NCBI RefSeq assembly: GCF_014645895.1
Contig: NZ_BMMP01000006.1
Span: forward strand, 124,001 to 188,000
Origin: Streptomyces daqingensis
GTDB taxonomy: Bacteria > Actinomycetota > Actinomycetes > Streptomycetales > Streptomycetaceae
Direction: 5' to 3'
DNA: 64,000 nt
Below the pieces are notes generated by a model. It was given only the letters and a program-made list of their open reading frames with translations, ran no database searches and was not told where the DNA came from. The number at the start of each line of letters is the position of its first letter. Positions within the stretch are counted from its first letter, which is position 1. Position numbers and translations under genes: made by a program. Of the stretch, positions 16,417-24,756 are shown in pieces.

Positions 16417-17802
16417 GTGAGCACCCTTCTGGCCGGCGCGGTGAGCGCGGGCAAGCACAGCCTCGACCTGTCGCTGGCGCAGCAGATCACCGTCGTCGTC
16501 CTGTGTGCGCTGACGGCTCTCATATCCCATATGGCTCTGGCCGTGTTCAACGACGGCGTTCGGCCCTTCATGCTGGACTTCATCCAGGGCAACAGCACGC
16601 GGAACGCCACGACAGCTGTTTCCTTCGGACTGTCCGCGGGGTTCATCTTCGGACTCGGGGCGCCGATGGCGCTCTCCACCGGAGTGCTGAACCCCTGGCT
16701 TCTCTTCCTGCCGACCGACGTGCTCGGCATCCTCTCGCCGAAGAAATGGATCGCCCCGCTGCTGGGCGGCGCATGGGGCGCGGTGATCATCTTCGGGCTC
16801 AACGGCGCGAACGAGGTGGCGCACGACCTCCCCGTCGACTTCCTCACCGCCATGCAGGAGATGTCGACGCCGATCCTCTTCCTGTTCACGCTCTTCCCGG
16901 TGCTGGCCATCACCCGGCAGTTCGGCAAGCTCCGCGGCGCTGTGGCGGGCGTAGTGGAACTGGCGCTGGTGATCGTGACGATGAAGCTCTGGCCGGACGT
17001 CTTCCCGGGCGCGCCGGCCATGGCGGTCGGAGTGGTCACGCTGATCGGCTTCGCCGTCGCCAAGGACATGCGGCAGCGGCGCGCCGAGCGTGCGGAGAAA
17101 GCCGCGGCGGAGCCGGACGAGCAGGGGGGCGACGCGTCACAGCAGGATGTTCCTGTCGACGATCCGATGCAGTCGCTGTTCAGCGCGAGCGCAGCGCGGC
17201 TGCGGCGGCATCTTCCGATCTTCATGGTGCTCGGTGCGGGCGTCTGCCTGCTCGCGCAGATGCATGTCTTCGGCGGTGGTGAGGCGACGAGCTTCCTGAT
17301 AGCCGACGGCGACTACGCGGGTGCCGCGCAGGTCGACTTCTACCGCGTCTTCGGGTTCATCCCGCTGATCGCCACCACGGCGCTCGCCTCCGGTGCATAC
17401 GCCATCGCCGGCTTCACGTTCGTCTACCCGGTCGGATATCTGCTGCCGAGTCCGTGGCTCGCGCTGCTGGCGGGCGCCGCGATCTTCGCCGTGGAGGTGC
17501 TGGCGCTGTCGTGGATCGGGAAGGTGCTCGGCAGGCTGCCGTCCGTACGCGACTCGTCCGAGCATCTGCGCAACGCGATCAGCGAAAGCCTCTGGCTGGC
17601 CATCCTGTTCGGGTCCCTGCTGGCGGCCAACACGATGGGCGGCGGCCTCGGCATTCTGATCGTGGGCGGTCTGTATCTGCTGAACGAGGCCATGGGGCGG
17701 GTCGTGGTACGGATGGCCGCCGCACCCGCCGCGGTGCTGGTGGGCGGTGTGCTGCTCAACCTTCTGCACTGGCTGGACTTGTTCACACCGGTCAAGGGCT
17801 GA
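16417..17802 (+). CDS. yhfT: YhfT family membrane transporter-like protein
   Basis: The 461-residue protein has roughly ten to twelve hydrophobic segments (first: ITVVVLCALTALISHMALAV). A charged cytoplasmic loop lies at about residues 207-265 (MRQRRAERAEKAAAEPDEQG). Motifs such as FNDGVRPFMLDFIQGNSTRN and LFGSLLAANTMGGGLGILIV are typical of YhfT. It is presumed to import the substrate of the cluster. The GTG start has AAGGAGC upstream. It lies between yhfU and php, as in the E. coli operon. Confidence 0.88.
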   Translation: MSTLLAGAVSAGKHSLDLSLAQQITVVVLCALTALISHMALAVFNDGVRPFMLDFIQGNSTRNATTAVSFGLSAGFIFGLGAPMALSTGVLNPWLLFLPTDVLGILSPKKWIAPLLGGAWGAVIIFGLNGANEVAHDLPVDFLTAMQEMSTPILFLFTLFPVLAITRQFGKLRGAVAGVVELALVIVTMKLWPDVFPGAPAMAVGVVTLIGFAVAKDMRQRRAERAEKAAAEPDEQGGDASQQDVPVDDPMQSLFSASAARLRRHLPIFMVLGAGVCLLAQMHVFGGGEATSFLIADGDYAGAAQVDFYRVFGFIPLIATTALASGAYAIAGFTFVYPVGYLLPSPWLALLAGAAIFAVEVLALSWIGKVLGRLPSVRDSSEHLRNAISESLWLAILFGSLLAANTMGGGLGILIVGGLYLLNEAMGRVVVRMAAAPAAVLVGGVLLNLLHWLDLFTPVKG

Positions 17803-17864
17803 CGGGGGCAGCCGTACGCATCTCGGCCGGCCGCGCCGCCGGCCCTCAGGAAGGCACCAGCACC

Positions 17865-18896
17865 ATGCACGAGCCGTACCGTCCCCGGCAGTCAACGGCC
17901 CCGTCCGCCGCCGAACCGTCCGAGCAGGCGGCCCCGGGAGCGCTGCTGCGCACCGTCGCCGGGGAGCTGTCTCCATCGGTCGTGGACGGGCCGGTCCTGG
18001 CGCACGAGCATCTCGCTCTGGACCTGTCGCGCGAGTCCGACACGACAGCGGTACTCGGTCCTGATCACCGCGAGCCTGTCGCCGTCGAACTGGCCGAGCT
18101 GCGCGGCACGTACGGCCTGTCGCTCGTCGTCGAACTGACCTGCCGTGGAATGGGCCGCGATGTGCCGGCGCTCGCCGAGATCTCCCGGCGGTCCGGTGTA
18201 CATGTGGTCACCGCGACAGGCTGGTACTACGAACGGTTCCATCCGCGGGACATCGCGTCCCTGAGTGAGACCGAGCTGACCGATCTGCTGGTGAGGGACA
18301 TCCGGGAAGGCATCGGCTCGACGGGAGTGCGGCCCGGAGTCATCGGAGAGGTCGGCAGCCACGGCGACGAACCGAGCAGCGCGGAGAACCGGACACTGTC
18401 GGCGGCTGCGCGCGCAGCAGTGGCGACAGGGCTGTCCGTCGCCACGCACGCGCAGCTGGGACGCGGCGGCCTCGCACAGCTGGACCTGCTCACCAGGGCG
18501 GGCGTTCCGCCGCACCGCATCAGCATCGGGCACCAGGATCTGCTCGACGACCCGGCAGTCCACCGTGAGCTCGCTGCAGCCGGCGCGTACGTCGCCCTGG
18601 ACACCGTCGGGAAGGAGAGCTACCAGAGCGACAGGACGCGCCTGCGGCTGCTGCTGGCGCTGCTGGAGGCCGGCCACGCGGACAGAGTGCTGCTCAGTTG
18701 CGACGTGTCACGGTTCGGCTATCTGCGCAGCGAGGGCGGAACGGGGTACGGCCATCTCTTCCGGTCCTTCCTGCCGCAGGTACGGGCGGCGGGGGCCGAC
18801 GAGGAGATCATCGATCTGCTGACGCGCCGCAATCCGCTCCGCTTCCTGGCGGGCGGAGACAACCGGACAGACCAGCCGGACAGCGAGGAGCCGTGA
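17865..18896 (+). CDS. php: Phosphotriesterase homology protein (amidohydrolase, YhfV/Php)
   Basis: The 343-residue product belongs to the PTE branch of amidohydrolases. Metal ligands visible: His47 and His49 (VLAHEHL), Glu162 (VIGEVGSHGDE, in place of the carboxylated Lys of classical phosphotriesterase), His195 (SVATHAQLG), His223 (ISIGHQDLL) and Asp280 (VLLSCDVSR). It is probably a binuclear zinc hydrolase acting on a lactone, phosphoester or carbamoyl-type bond; E. coli Php has no established physiological substrate. Its stop is one base before the yhfS start. The ATG at 17865 was chosen because the frame upstream overlaps yhfT; GGAAGG lies upstream. Confidence 0.9.
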   Translation: MHEPYRPRQSTAPSAAEPSEQAAPGALLRTVAGELSPSVVDGPVLAHEHLALDLSRESDTTAVLGPDHREPVAVELAELRGTYGLSLVVELTCRGMGRDVPALAEISRRSGVHVVTATGWYYERFHPRDIASLSETELTDLLVRDIREGIGSTGVRPGVIGEVGSHGDEPSSAENRTLSAAARAAVATGLSVATHAQLGRGGLAQLDLLTRAGVPPHRISIGHQDLLDDPAVHRELAAAGAYVALDTVGKESYQSDRTRLRLLLALLEAGHADRVLLSCDVSRFGYLRSEGGTGYGHLFRSFLPQVRAAGADEEIIDLLTRRNPLRFLAGGDNRTDQPDSEEP

Positions 18897-18897
18897 G

Positions 18898-20031
18898 ATG
18901 GACGTGCAACTGCCACAGACTTTCCCGCTGCCCACTGTCCTGCTGGACGAGGCGATCCAGCAGCAGTTCCGTCTCCTGGAGTGCACGGCACGCCATTTCG
19001 AGGGTCAGCAGCTGTTCGAGCCGGACGCGGGAGTGGTGCCGGACCTGGGCAGACCGCGTACGACTGCGCGCGTCGAGGCGGTGCTTGCCGACTTCTTCGG
19101 CACGGAAGATGCGGCGCTCGTGCAAGGTGCCGGTACGGGAGCGATCCGCGCCGCACTCTCCGCGGCGGTCCCCGCCGGGGAGGAACTGCTCATCCACAGG
19201 GCGCCGGTCTACCGCACGACTGAAGTCACGTTGCGCGGTCTGGGCGTTCGCACAGTGGACGTGGACTTCAACGACGGGGACGAACTGGACCGGGCTCTCT
19301 CCAGCGGCCGCTTCCACCACGCCTACCTGCAGCACACCCGGCAGCGCCTCGGCGACTCCTACTCCCCGGGGGAGGTCCTCGCGGCCTTCCGGGCGGGGGG
19401 CGTGCGCTCAGTGGTCGACGACAACTACTCCGTATTCCGCGTGCCGTCCTGCGGAGTGCAACTCGGCGCGGACGTCTCCTGCTTCTCCCTGTTCAAACTG
19501 CACGGCCCGGAGGGTGTCGGCGCGGTCGTCGGCGCTCGCGACGTCATCACCGGAGTGCGCGCGGACAACTACTCGGGAGGCGGCCAGGTACAGGGGCACC
19601 AGGCCCTCGACGCCCTGCGCGCGCTGACGCACGTGCCCGTCATGTGGGCCGTGCAGTCGCGCACGGGCGCTGAGGTCGCGCAGCGGCTGCAGGCCGGCGA
19701 GGTCCCCGGAGTGGCGGAGGTGCGCATCGCCAACGCGCAGGACCGGTGCCTGCTGGTGCGCCTCGAACACCCCGTCGCCCGCGAACTGCCGGCGTTCGCC
19801 GCCCGCCACGGGGCCGCCGCGTACCCGGTCGGCTCCAACTCGCGGTACGAGATCGCGCCGCTCTTCTACCGCATGTCCAGCTCCTCGCTCGACGACGCAC
19901 CCGAACTGGCCGACTGGACCGTACGGATCAACCCCATGCGAGCAGGAGCGGACCTCGTGATCCACATCCTCCGGCGGAGCCTCGAAGACCTCTTCGCCGC
20001 GCACGACCTGCCCGCCGTCCGGAAGGGCTGA
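18898..20031 (+). CDS. yhfS: YhfS family PLP-dependent enzyme (aminotransferase fold type I)
   Basis: The 377-residue product has fold-type-I features: ALVQGAGTGAIRAAL (phosphate loop), SVVDDNYSVF with Asp174/175 for the pyridine nitrogen, and SLFKLHGPEGVG with the Schiff-base Lys200. It resembles cystathionine-type or aminotransferase-class enzymes; the substrate is unknown. GAGGAG precedes the ATG, which overlaps the php stop region (TGAGATG). The yhfX TTG start follows 2 nt after its stop. Confidence 0.88.
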   Translation: MDVQLPQTFPLPTVLLDEAIQQQFRLLECTARHFEGQQLFEPDAGVVPDLGRPRTTARVEAVLADFFGTEDAALVQGAGTGAIRAALSAAVPAGEELLIHRAPVYRTTEVTLRGLGVRTVDVDFNDGDELDRALSSGRFHHAYLQHTRQRLGDSYSPGEVLAAFRAGGVRSVVDDNYSVFRVPSCGVQLGADVSCFSLFKLHGPEGVGAVVGARDVITGVRADNYSGGGQVQGHQALDALRALTHVPVMWAVQSRTGAEVAQRLQAGEVPGVAEVRIANAQDRCLLVRLEHPVARELPAFAARHGAAAYPVGSNSRYEIAPLFYRMSSSSLDDAPELADWTVRINPMRAGADLVIHILRRSLEDLFAAHDLPAVRKG

Positions 20032-20033
20032 TC

Positions 20034-21227
20034 TTGTTCCTCGACACCGTCCTCGCCCGCAATCCGGAACTGGCCGAGGCAGCGGCCGTACTGCACGACA
20101 GGGGCGCGGTCCCCCCGGACACCTATGTGGTCGACCGCGACGCGGTGGAGGCGAACGCCGAGCTGCTGGCCCGTGAGGCACAGCGGCTGGGGCTCGGGCT
20201 CTGGTTCGTCGTCAAGCATCTGGGCCGCAACCCGGAACTGATCCGGGCCGTCGCCCGCCACCTGCCCGAGGCCGCGGCCATCGACGCCCCGGAGGCGCGT
20301 GCTCTGAACGCCGCCGGAGCCCGCCCCGCCAACGTGGGCCACCTGGTCCAGATCCCGCGGCGTGCGCTGCCGGAGGTACTGGCCTGGCGGCCGTCGTACG
20401 TGACCGTCTTCGACACGGACAACGCTCGCGCCGTCTCGGCGGAGGCCGTCCGCCAAAGCACCGTCCAGGACGTGCTCGTACGCGTCGAGGGCGACCCGAG
20501 GTCCGTCTATCCCGGGCAGGAAGGCGGCGTGCCGCTGGAGCGTCTGGACTCCTTCGCCGAGGCAGCCGAGGCACTGCCGGGAATCCGTATCGCCGGTGTG
20601 ACGGGCTTCCCGTGCCTGCTGTGCGATCCCCGGACGGGCACTCCGCAGCCGACGACGACCTTCGCCCTGCTCCGGAAAGCGCGCGCACAGCTGGCCGGGC
20701 GCGGGCACACCGGTCTGAGGCTCAGCGCACCGAGCGCCACCTGCGTCGCGAGTCTCCCCCTGCTGTCGGATCTCGGCGCGACGCACGGCGAACCCGGTCA
20801 CGCGCTCACGGGGACGACGCCGCTGCACGCGCTCGACCAGAAGCAGCCCGAGCGTCCCGCGTACGTCTACGTCACCGAGGTCTCCCACACGCTCGCAGAC
20901 GGCCGCCCCGCACTGCACGGAGGCGGTTTCTACCCCCGGGCAGACATCAGGGACGCGCTGCTGTACCGGACCGGCACGCGGCTTCGCGTCGGCGGTATCC
21001 CGGCGGAGAACATCGACTACTACCGACTGCTCTCCGCGTCTGGTCACGGCCACGCGGACGGCGCTCCCCGTTCCGCACGGACAGATGTACGCGCGGGGGA
21101 CACAGCAGTGCTGGCCTTCCGCACCCAGATCTTCGTCACGCGCAGCAACGTGGCGGTCGTCTCCGGTCTCTCCTCGGGCGCCCCGGAACTGACCGGGCTG
21201 TACGGACCGCTCGGAGGTGCCCTGTGA
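20034..21227 (+). CDS. yhfX: YhfX family PLP enzyme (alanine-racemase-like fold type III)
   Basis: The product has 397 residues from a TTG start with GGAAGGG upstream; no ATG or GTG in this frame fits as well. YVVDRDAVEANAELL and LGLWFVVKHLGRNPEL place the PLP-binding Lys at residue 61 of an alanine-racemase-type barrel. RIAGVTGFPCLLC and GLRLSAPSATCVASLPLL line the barrel, and a C-terminal beta domain ends GLSSGAPELTGLYG. The reaction is unknown (racemase, epimerase or lyase are possible). It overlaps yhfW by 4 nt. Confidence 0.88.
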   Translation: MFLDTVLARNPELAEAAAVLHDRGAVPPDTYVVDRDAVEANAELLAREAQRLGLGLWFVVKHLGRNPELIRAVARHLPEAAAIDAPEARALNAAGARPANVGHLVQIPRRALPEVLAWRPSYVTVFDTDNARAVSAEAVRQSTVQDVLVRVEGDPRSVYPGQEGGVPLERLDSFAEAAEALPGIRIAGVTGFPCLLCDPRTGTPQPTTTFALLRKARAQLAGRGHTGLRLSAPSATCVASLPLLSDLGATHGEPGHALTGTTPLHALDQKQPERPAYVYVTEVSHTLADGRPALHGGGFYPRADIRDALLYRTGTRLRVGGIPAENIDYYRLLSASGHGHADGAPRSARTDVRAGDTAVLAFRTQIFVTRSNVAVVSGLSSGAPELTGLYGPLGGAL

Positions 21228-22504
21228 CGGGCGGAACGGTGGCCGGGAGGACGTTGATCGTCGTCGTGGACGGCCTCGGCATCGGCGCCATGCCGGACGC
21301 CGGAGAGCTCCGTCCGGGCGACCGGGCAGCGGACACCCTGGGCCACCTGCTGGACCACTGCCGCAGCGAGCGCGGCACAGCGCTGCGTCTGCCCACGCTC
21401 GGCGCGCTGGGTCTGGGTCTGCTGCACCCGCACCCCGACCTCGCCGGAGGGACGGAGCTGCCGGTCGCCGTCGCGCGGGCGGGTCTCGGCTACCCCGGAG
21501 CGGACACCTACGCGGGCCACCAGACGATGACGGGCGCCGACTTCAGCCAGGTCACCGTCGCGAACCTCGGCCGGTTCCTGCCCGAGGTGACCGCGGCCGT
21601 CGAGAAGGCGGGCCACCACGTCGAACTGCTCGACGGCCGGGCGCTGCTGGTGGTCGACGGCCGAGTGCTCGTGCACGACAACCTGGAGGCCGACCCCGGC
21701 ATCAACTGGAACGTCTCCGGGCGGCTCCAGGACCTGCCTTTCGAGGAGATCCTCGCCCTCGCCCGCACAGTCCGCGCCGTTGCCCCGGTCGCCAGGGTCA
21801 TCGCGGTGGGCGGTCACGCGGAGCGGCCGCTTCCGGCGTATGTACGGCCCGGCGACGGCGGCACAGTGGGGCTCGACACCCCGGCCACCGGGTTCTACCG
21901 CAACGGCGGCCTGCAGGTGCAGCACCTGGGCGCCCCGATGGACCACGCACGCCAGCTCCCGGAGGTGGCCGCCCGGGCGGGCGCCGCGGTGGCCCTCGTC
22001 GGCAAGGCGGCCGACATCCTGTCCTGCGATTCGGCGGTACGCCTGCCCGCGGTGCGGACGGACGAGGTGCTGACGCACACGCTCGCGGTGCTGCGGGACA
22101 GGGCGCACGGGGTGCCGGACGGTCCCGGCAGCAGGCGGCCTGGCGAGGGCGGGCTGCTGGTCGTGGCCAACGTCCAGGAGACCGACCTGGCGGGCCATCA
22201 GCAGGACGCCCGGCGCTACGGCAGCGTGCTGGAGCAGGTGGACTCCGGACTCGGCGCGCTGGTCGAGGAGTTGTGCCGTCCCGGCGACCGTCTGATCGTC
22301 ACGGCCGACCACGGGAACGACCCGACGATCGGACACGCCTGCCACACCCGCGAGTACGTCCCGGTGCTCATCCACCGGCCGGACGCCGCACGGACAGAGG
22401 TCCTCGCGGATGCGGGCGGCCTGGCCGACGTGGGAGCCACAGCCGCCCGCTTCCTGGGTCTCGATCCCGGCGAGCTCGCCGCCGGTACACCGCTGCGTGC
22501 CTGA
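21224..22504 (+). CDS. yhfW: YhfW family phosphopentomutase-like metalloenzyme
   Basis: The 426-residue product has the alkaline-phosphatase/phosphomutase layout: LIVVVDGLGIGAMPDAG with the first metal Asp (Asp16), GADTYAGHQTMTG with the Thr expected to be phosphorylated, a cap domain, then LIVTADHGNDPTIGHACHTRE with the second metal cluster. In phosphopentomutase these residues bind two Mn ions and move a phosphate between C1 and C5 of ribose. The substrate here is unknown but is likely a phosphosugar or sugar-phosphate conjugate. The GTG start has GGAGGT upstream and overlaps the yhfX stop (GTGA). It is the last gene of the cluster and converges with the HAD-type gene. Confidence 0.88.
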   Translation: MTGGTVAGRTLIVVVDGLGIGAMPDAGELRPGDRAADTLGHLLDHCRSERGTALRLPTLGALGLGLLHPHPDLAGGTELPVAVARAGLGYPGADTYAGHQTMTGADFSQVTVANLGRFLPEVTAAVEKAGHHVELLDGRALLVVDGRVLVHDNLEADPGINWNVSGRLQDLPFEEILALARTVRAVAPVARVIAVGGHAERPLPAYVRPGDGGTVGLDTPATGFYRNGGLQVQHLGAPMDHARQLPEVAARAGAAVALVGKAADILSCDSAVRLPAVRTDEVLTHTLAVLRDRAHGVPDGPGSRRPGEGGLLVVANVQETDLAGHQQDARRYGSVLEQVDSGLGALVEELCRPGDRLIVTADHGNDPTIGHACHTREYVPVLIHRPDAARTEVLADAGGLADVGATAARFLGLDPGELAAGTPLRA

Positions 22505-22587
22505 CGGGACGGACAGCGGCCCACCGGCGGTTGCGCTGCAGAGGTGACCGCGGCCCAGTGCCACGTTCCGTCACCCGGCAGTGCGCG

Positions 22588-23910
22588 TCAGCCGGAGACG
22601 CGGTCCCGCTGATCGGGCACGATGCTGCCGTCCGGGCGGCGCATCGCGGAGAGCGATCCGTCCTCGTTGATGTGGCCCGTGGTGGCGCAGGGGAACGGCG
22701 ACGCCTTCCGCGGCAGCGGTTCGATGAACATGGGGTTCACGAGCCAGCGGCCGTCCGCGTTGTCGTAGGCGCGGCACATGATCTCGTTCTTGTTCCGGTT
22801 GAGGACGAGGTGCGCCCCCGTGGCGTCACGCACGAAGGTGACGTCGGTGTCGGCGTCACCTCCGCCCAGGGCGATGCGGCGTGCGCTGTCCTGACGTTCC
22901 CAGGCCGCCGGGCCGTCGATCCCGTAGACGTCCTGGTTGATCCAGCAGCGCTTGCCGTCGATGTAGGGGATGGTCTCCCCCTTGCTCGCAGGCTCGCCGC
23001 CGCAGCCCTCGTTGCGGTAGGTGATCCGGCCGTCCCGCAGGACGCTGCGGATGGCGATCGTGTGCTCGGCGTCGACGCCGACGCCCTTGGCCCAAGCCTC
23101 GGCGGCGTACTCGACGCCCGCGGAGACGATGTACACCTCGAATCCGGCCCGCTGGAGCGTGCGGATCAGGTCCTTCTGCTGCGGGTAGTAGCGCACGTAC
23201 GCGGGCATCGTGTGGGTCCCGACCTTCATCTCGCTGCCCACCGGCGCGGCGAGGCTCTTCTTGCGCCCCGCTTCCGCGTACGCGGAGACCTCCCGCGGCG
23301 TGTGACCGGCGAACAGCTGGGCCACCCAGGCGTATTCGGGCACTGTGCGGCGGTGGTTCCAGCGACCGCCGAAGGCCGGGTCGCCGTCCATGGTCTGCGC
23401 TTCGGTGCGGATCTCGAAGATCTCGTCGGTGCACTCGGCGTCCGTGGACGTGGGCAGCGGGCTGCCTACGGGGACAGACGTCCCGCACGCTTCGGTGAGC
23501 GCGCGGTCAGCGGCGGGAGTGAGCCACTTGCTGGTGTCGCTCCAGCTCCTCGGGCGGAGAATCTTGTCGTGCTGGAGAGCCCACACGAGCGTGACGTCTG
23601 TCGTGTCGTTCTTCACGACTGTGTTGTCCCAGTCGAACGCCGCGACGGGGCGGTGGTTCGAACCGCCCGCACGCTCCGAACGGCCGCACGTGCCGCGCTC
23701 GTCGATCAGCCGCTGGAGCGCTGACCGGTTCTTCCCGTACCACTTCAGCTTCTTGTCGAGCTGGGGGCACTTCGCTGCAGGTGCGTGGCGGGCGCCGGCG
23801 GCCTCCGGGGCGTGCGGTGCGCCGGAGGCCGCGACGGCGGGGGCGGGGACGGCGGCGGTCAGCGCCGCGGCCGCGAGGCTCATGGCAACGAGGGCGGATC
23901 GAGTGCGCAC
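22588..23910 (-). CDS. Secreted HAD-superfamily phosphatase-like protein
   Basis: The 440-residue product starts with a Sec signal peptide (VRTRSALVAMSLAAAALTAA, cleavage likely after PAVAA). HAD motif I is VAAFDWDNTVVKNDTTD (nucleophile Asp, acid Asp two later); motif II is VYIVSAGVEY; motif III/IV lies in ALGGGDADTDVTFV. Four or more Cys residues in the mature part fit an extracellular location. HAD enzymes of this type hydrolyse phosphate esters; the substrate is unknown. The GTG start has CCGGAGAG upstream. It converges with yhfW across an 83-bp gap and has no obvious operon partner. A link with the yhf cluster is possible only by proximity. Confidence 0.82.
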   Translation of the reverse strand: MRTRSALVAMSLAAAALTAAVPAPAVAASGAPHAPEAAGARHAPAAKCPQLDKKLKWYGKNRSALQRLIDERGTCGRSERAGGSNHRPVAAFDWDNTVVKNDTTDVTLVWALQHDKILRPRSWSDTSKWLTPAADRALTEACGTSVPVGSPLPTSTDAECTDEIFEIRTEAQTMDGDPAFGGRWNHRRTVPEYAWVAQLFAGHTPREVSAYAEAGRKKSLAAPVGSEMKVGTHTMPAYVRYYPQQKDLIRTLQRAGFEVYIVSAGVEYAAEAWAKGVGVDAEHTIAIRSVLRDGRITYRNEGCGGEPASKGETIPYIDGKRCWINQDVYGIDGPAAWERQDSARRIALGGGDADTDVTFVRDATGAHLVLNRNKNEIMCRAYDNADGRWLVNPMFIEPLPRKASPFPCATTGHINEDGSLSAMRRPDGSIVPDQRDRVSG

Positions 23911-24124
23911 AGGGCTCTCCGGTCAGTCGTAGCGCGGGTGACGTGGAATCACCGGGAAGTTCGACTGTTCCCCCGTCACCACTCCGAGTGACGTGCACAG
24001 TACATCTATCACCTGGCGGGACTCCCGGGTTCGTCCACCGAGAGCAAGAAACCGGAGGTACTGAGCGCTCGGGCGCACGGCCTGGCGGGGCGGGCCGGTC
24101 ACCGGCCGCCCGGAGGCAGGCGGG

Positions 24125-24724
24125 TCAGGGCCGGCCCTGCCCCTGGCGCTGCTCCTGGCGAACGCCCGCCCGTTCTTCGCGCGCGACGCCCCGCTCGACG
24201 AGGTCCAGTTCGGGCGTCTGCCATTCCTCGGCCGTCATCGCGAACCGCTCGTGGTCCCGCCAGGCGTCGTCGAGGAAGAGCATGCGCGGCGAAAACCCCT
24301 CGTGCCGGAAGCCGAGACGGCGCGCCATCGCGATGGAACGGTCGTTGTCGGGCTGGACGTTGATCTCCAGCCGGTGCAGACCGAGCCCCTCCGGCGCACT
24401 GGCGAAGCACCTGTCGACGATCAGCCGCATCCCCTCGGTCATGCGTCCGGTACCGGCGTACGGTACGTAACTGTCGTAGCCGAGCGCGCCGTTGCAGAAG
24501 CGGGCGCGGACGATGTTGGCGACGTTGACGCGCCCGACCAGCCCGTCGTCCTCTTTGTCGAAGATCATGAAGCTGCGCAGGGCGGGACCCTGACGGCGAA
24601 GCAGATCGGGCAGCCCGTCCGGCTCGACCGGGTTCCATGGGCTGAGGTGGTCGGCGGAGCGGAGGACCGCCTCACGGTAGGCAGTCTCGTCGCCGGGCTG
24701 CGGGGGCCGGATGTATACGCGCAT
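24125..24724 (-). CDS. GNAT family N-acetyltransferase (RimJ/RimL-like)
   Basis: The 199-residue product begins MRVYIRPPQPGDETAYREAV and contains DGLVGRVNVANIVRARFCNGALGYD and GLHRLEINVQPDNDRSIAMA followed by RRLGFRHEGFS, the acetyl-CoA binding and C-terminal motifs of the RimJ/RimL ribosomal-protein acetyltransferase group. The substrate may be a protein N-terminus or a small amine. A longer start 12 codons upstream exists; neither has a strong ribosome-binding site. It lies 32 bp after ffh on the same strand. Confidence 0.85.
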   Translation of the reverse strand: MRVYIRPPQPGDETAYREAVLRSADHLSPWNPVEPDGLPDLLRRQGPALRSFMIFDKEDDGLVGRVNVANIVRARFCNGALGYDSYVPYAGTGRMTEGMRLIVDRCFASAPEGLGLHRLEINVQPDNDRSIAMARRLGFRHEGFSPRMLFLDDAWRDHERFAMTAEEWQTPELDLVERGVAREERAGVRQEQRQGQGRP

Positions 24725-24756
24725 GCACGACATCATCCGCCCCCGCGCCCGATGGT

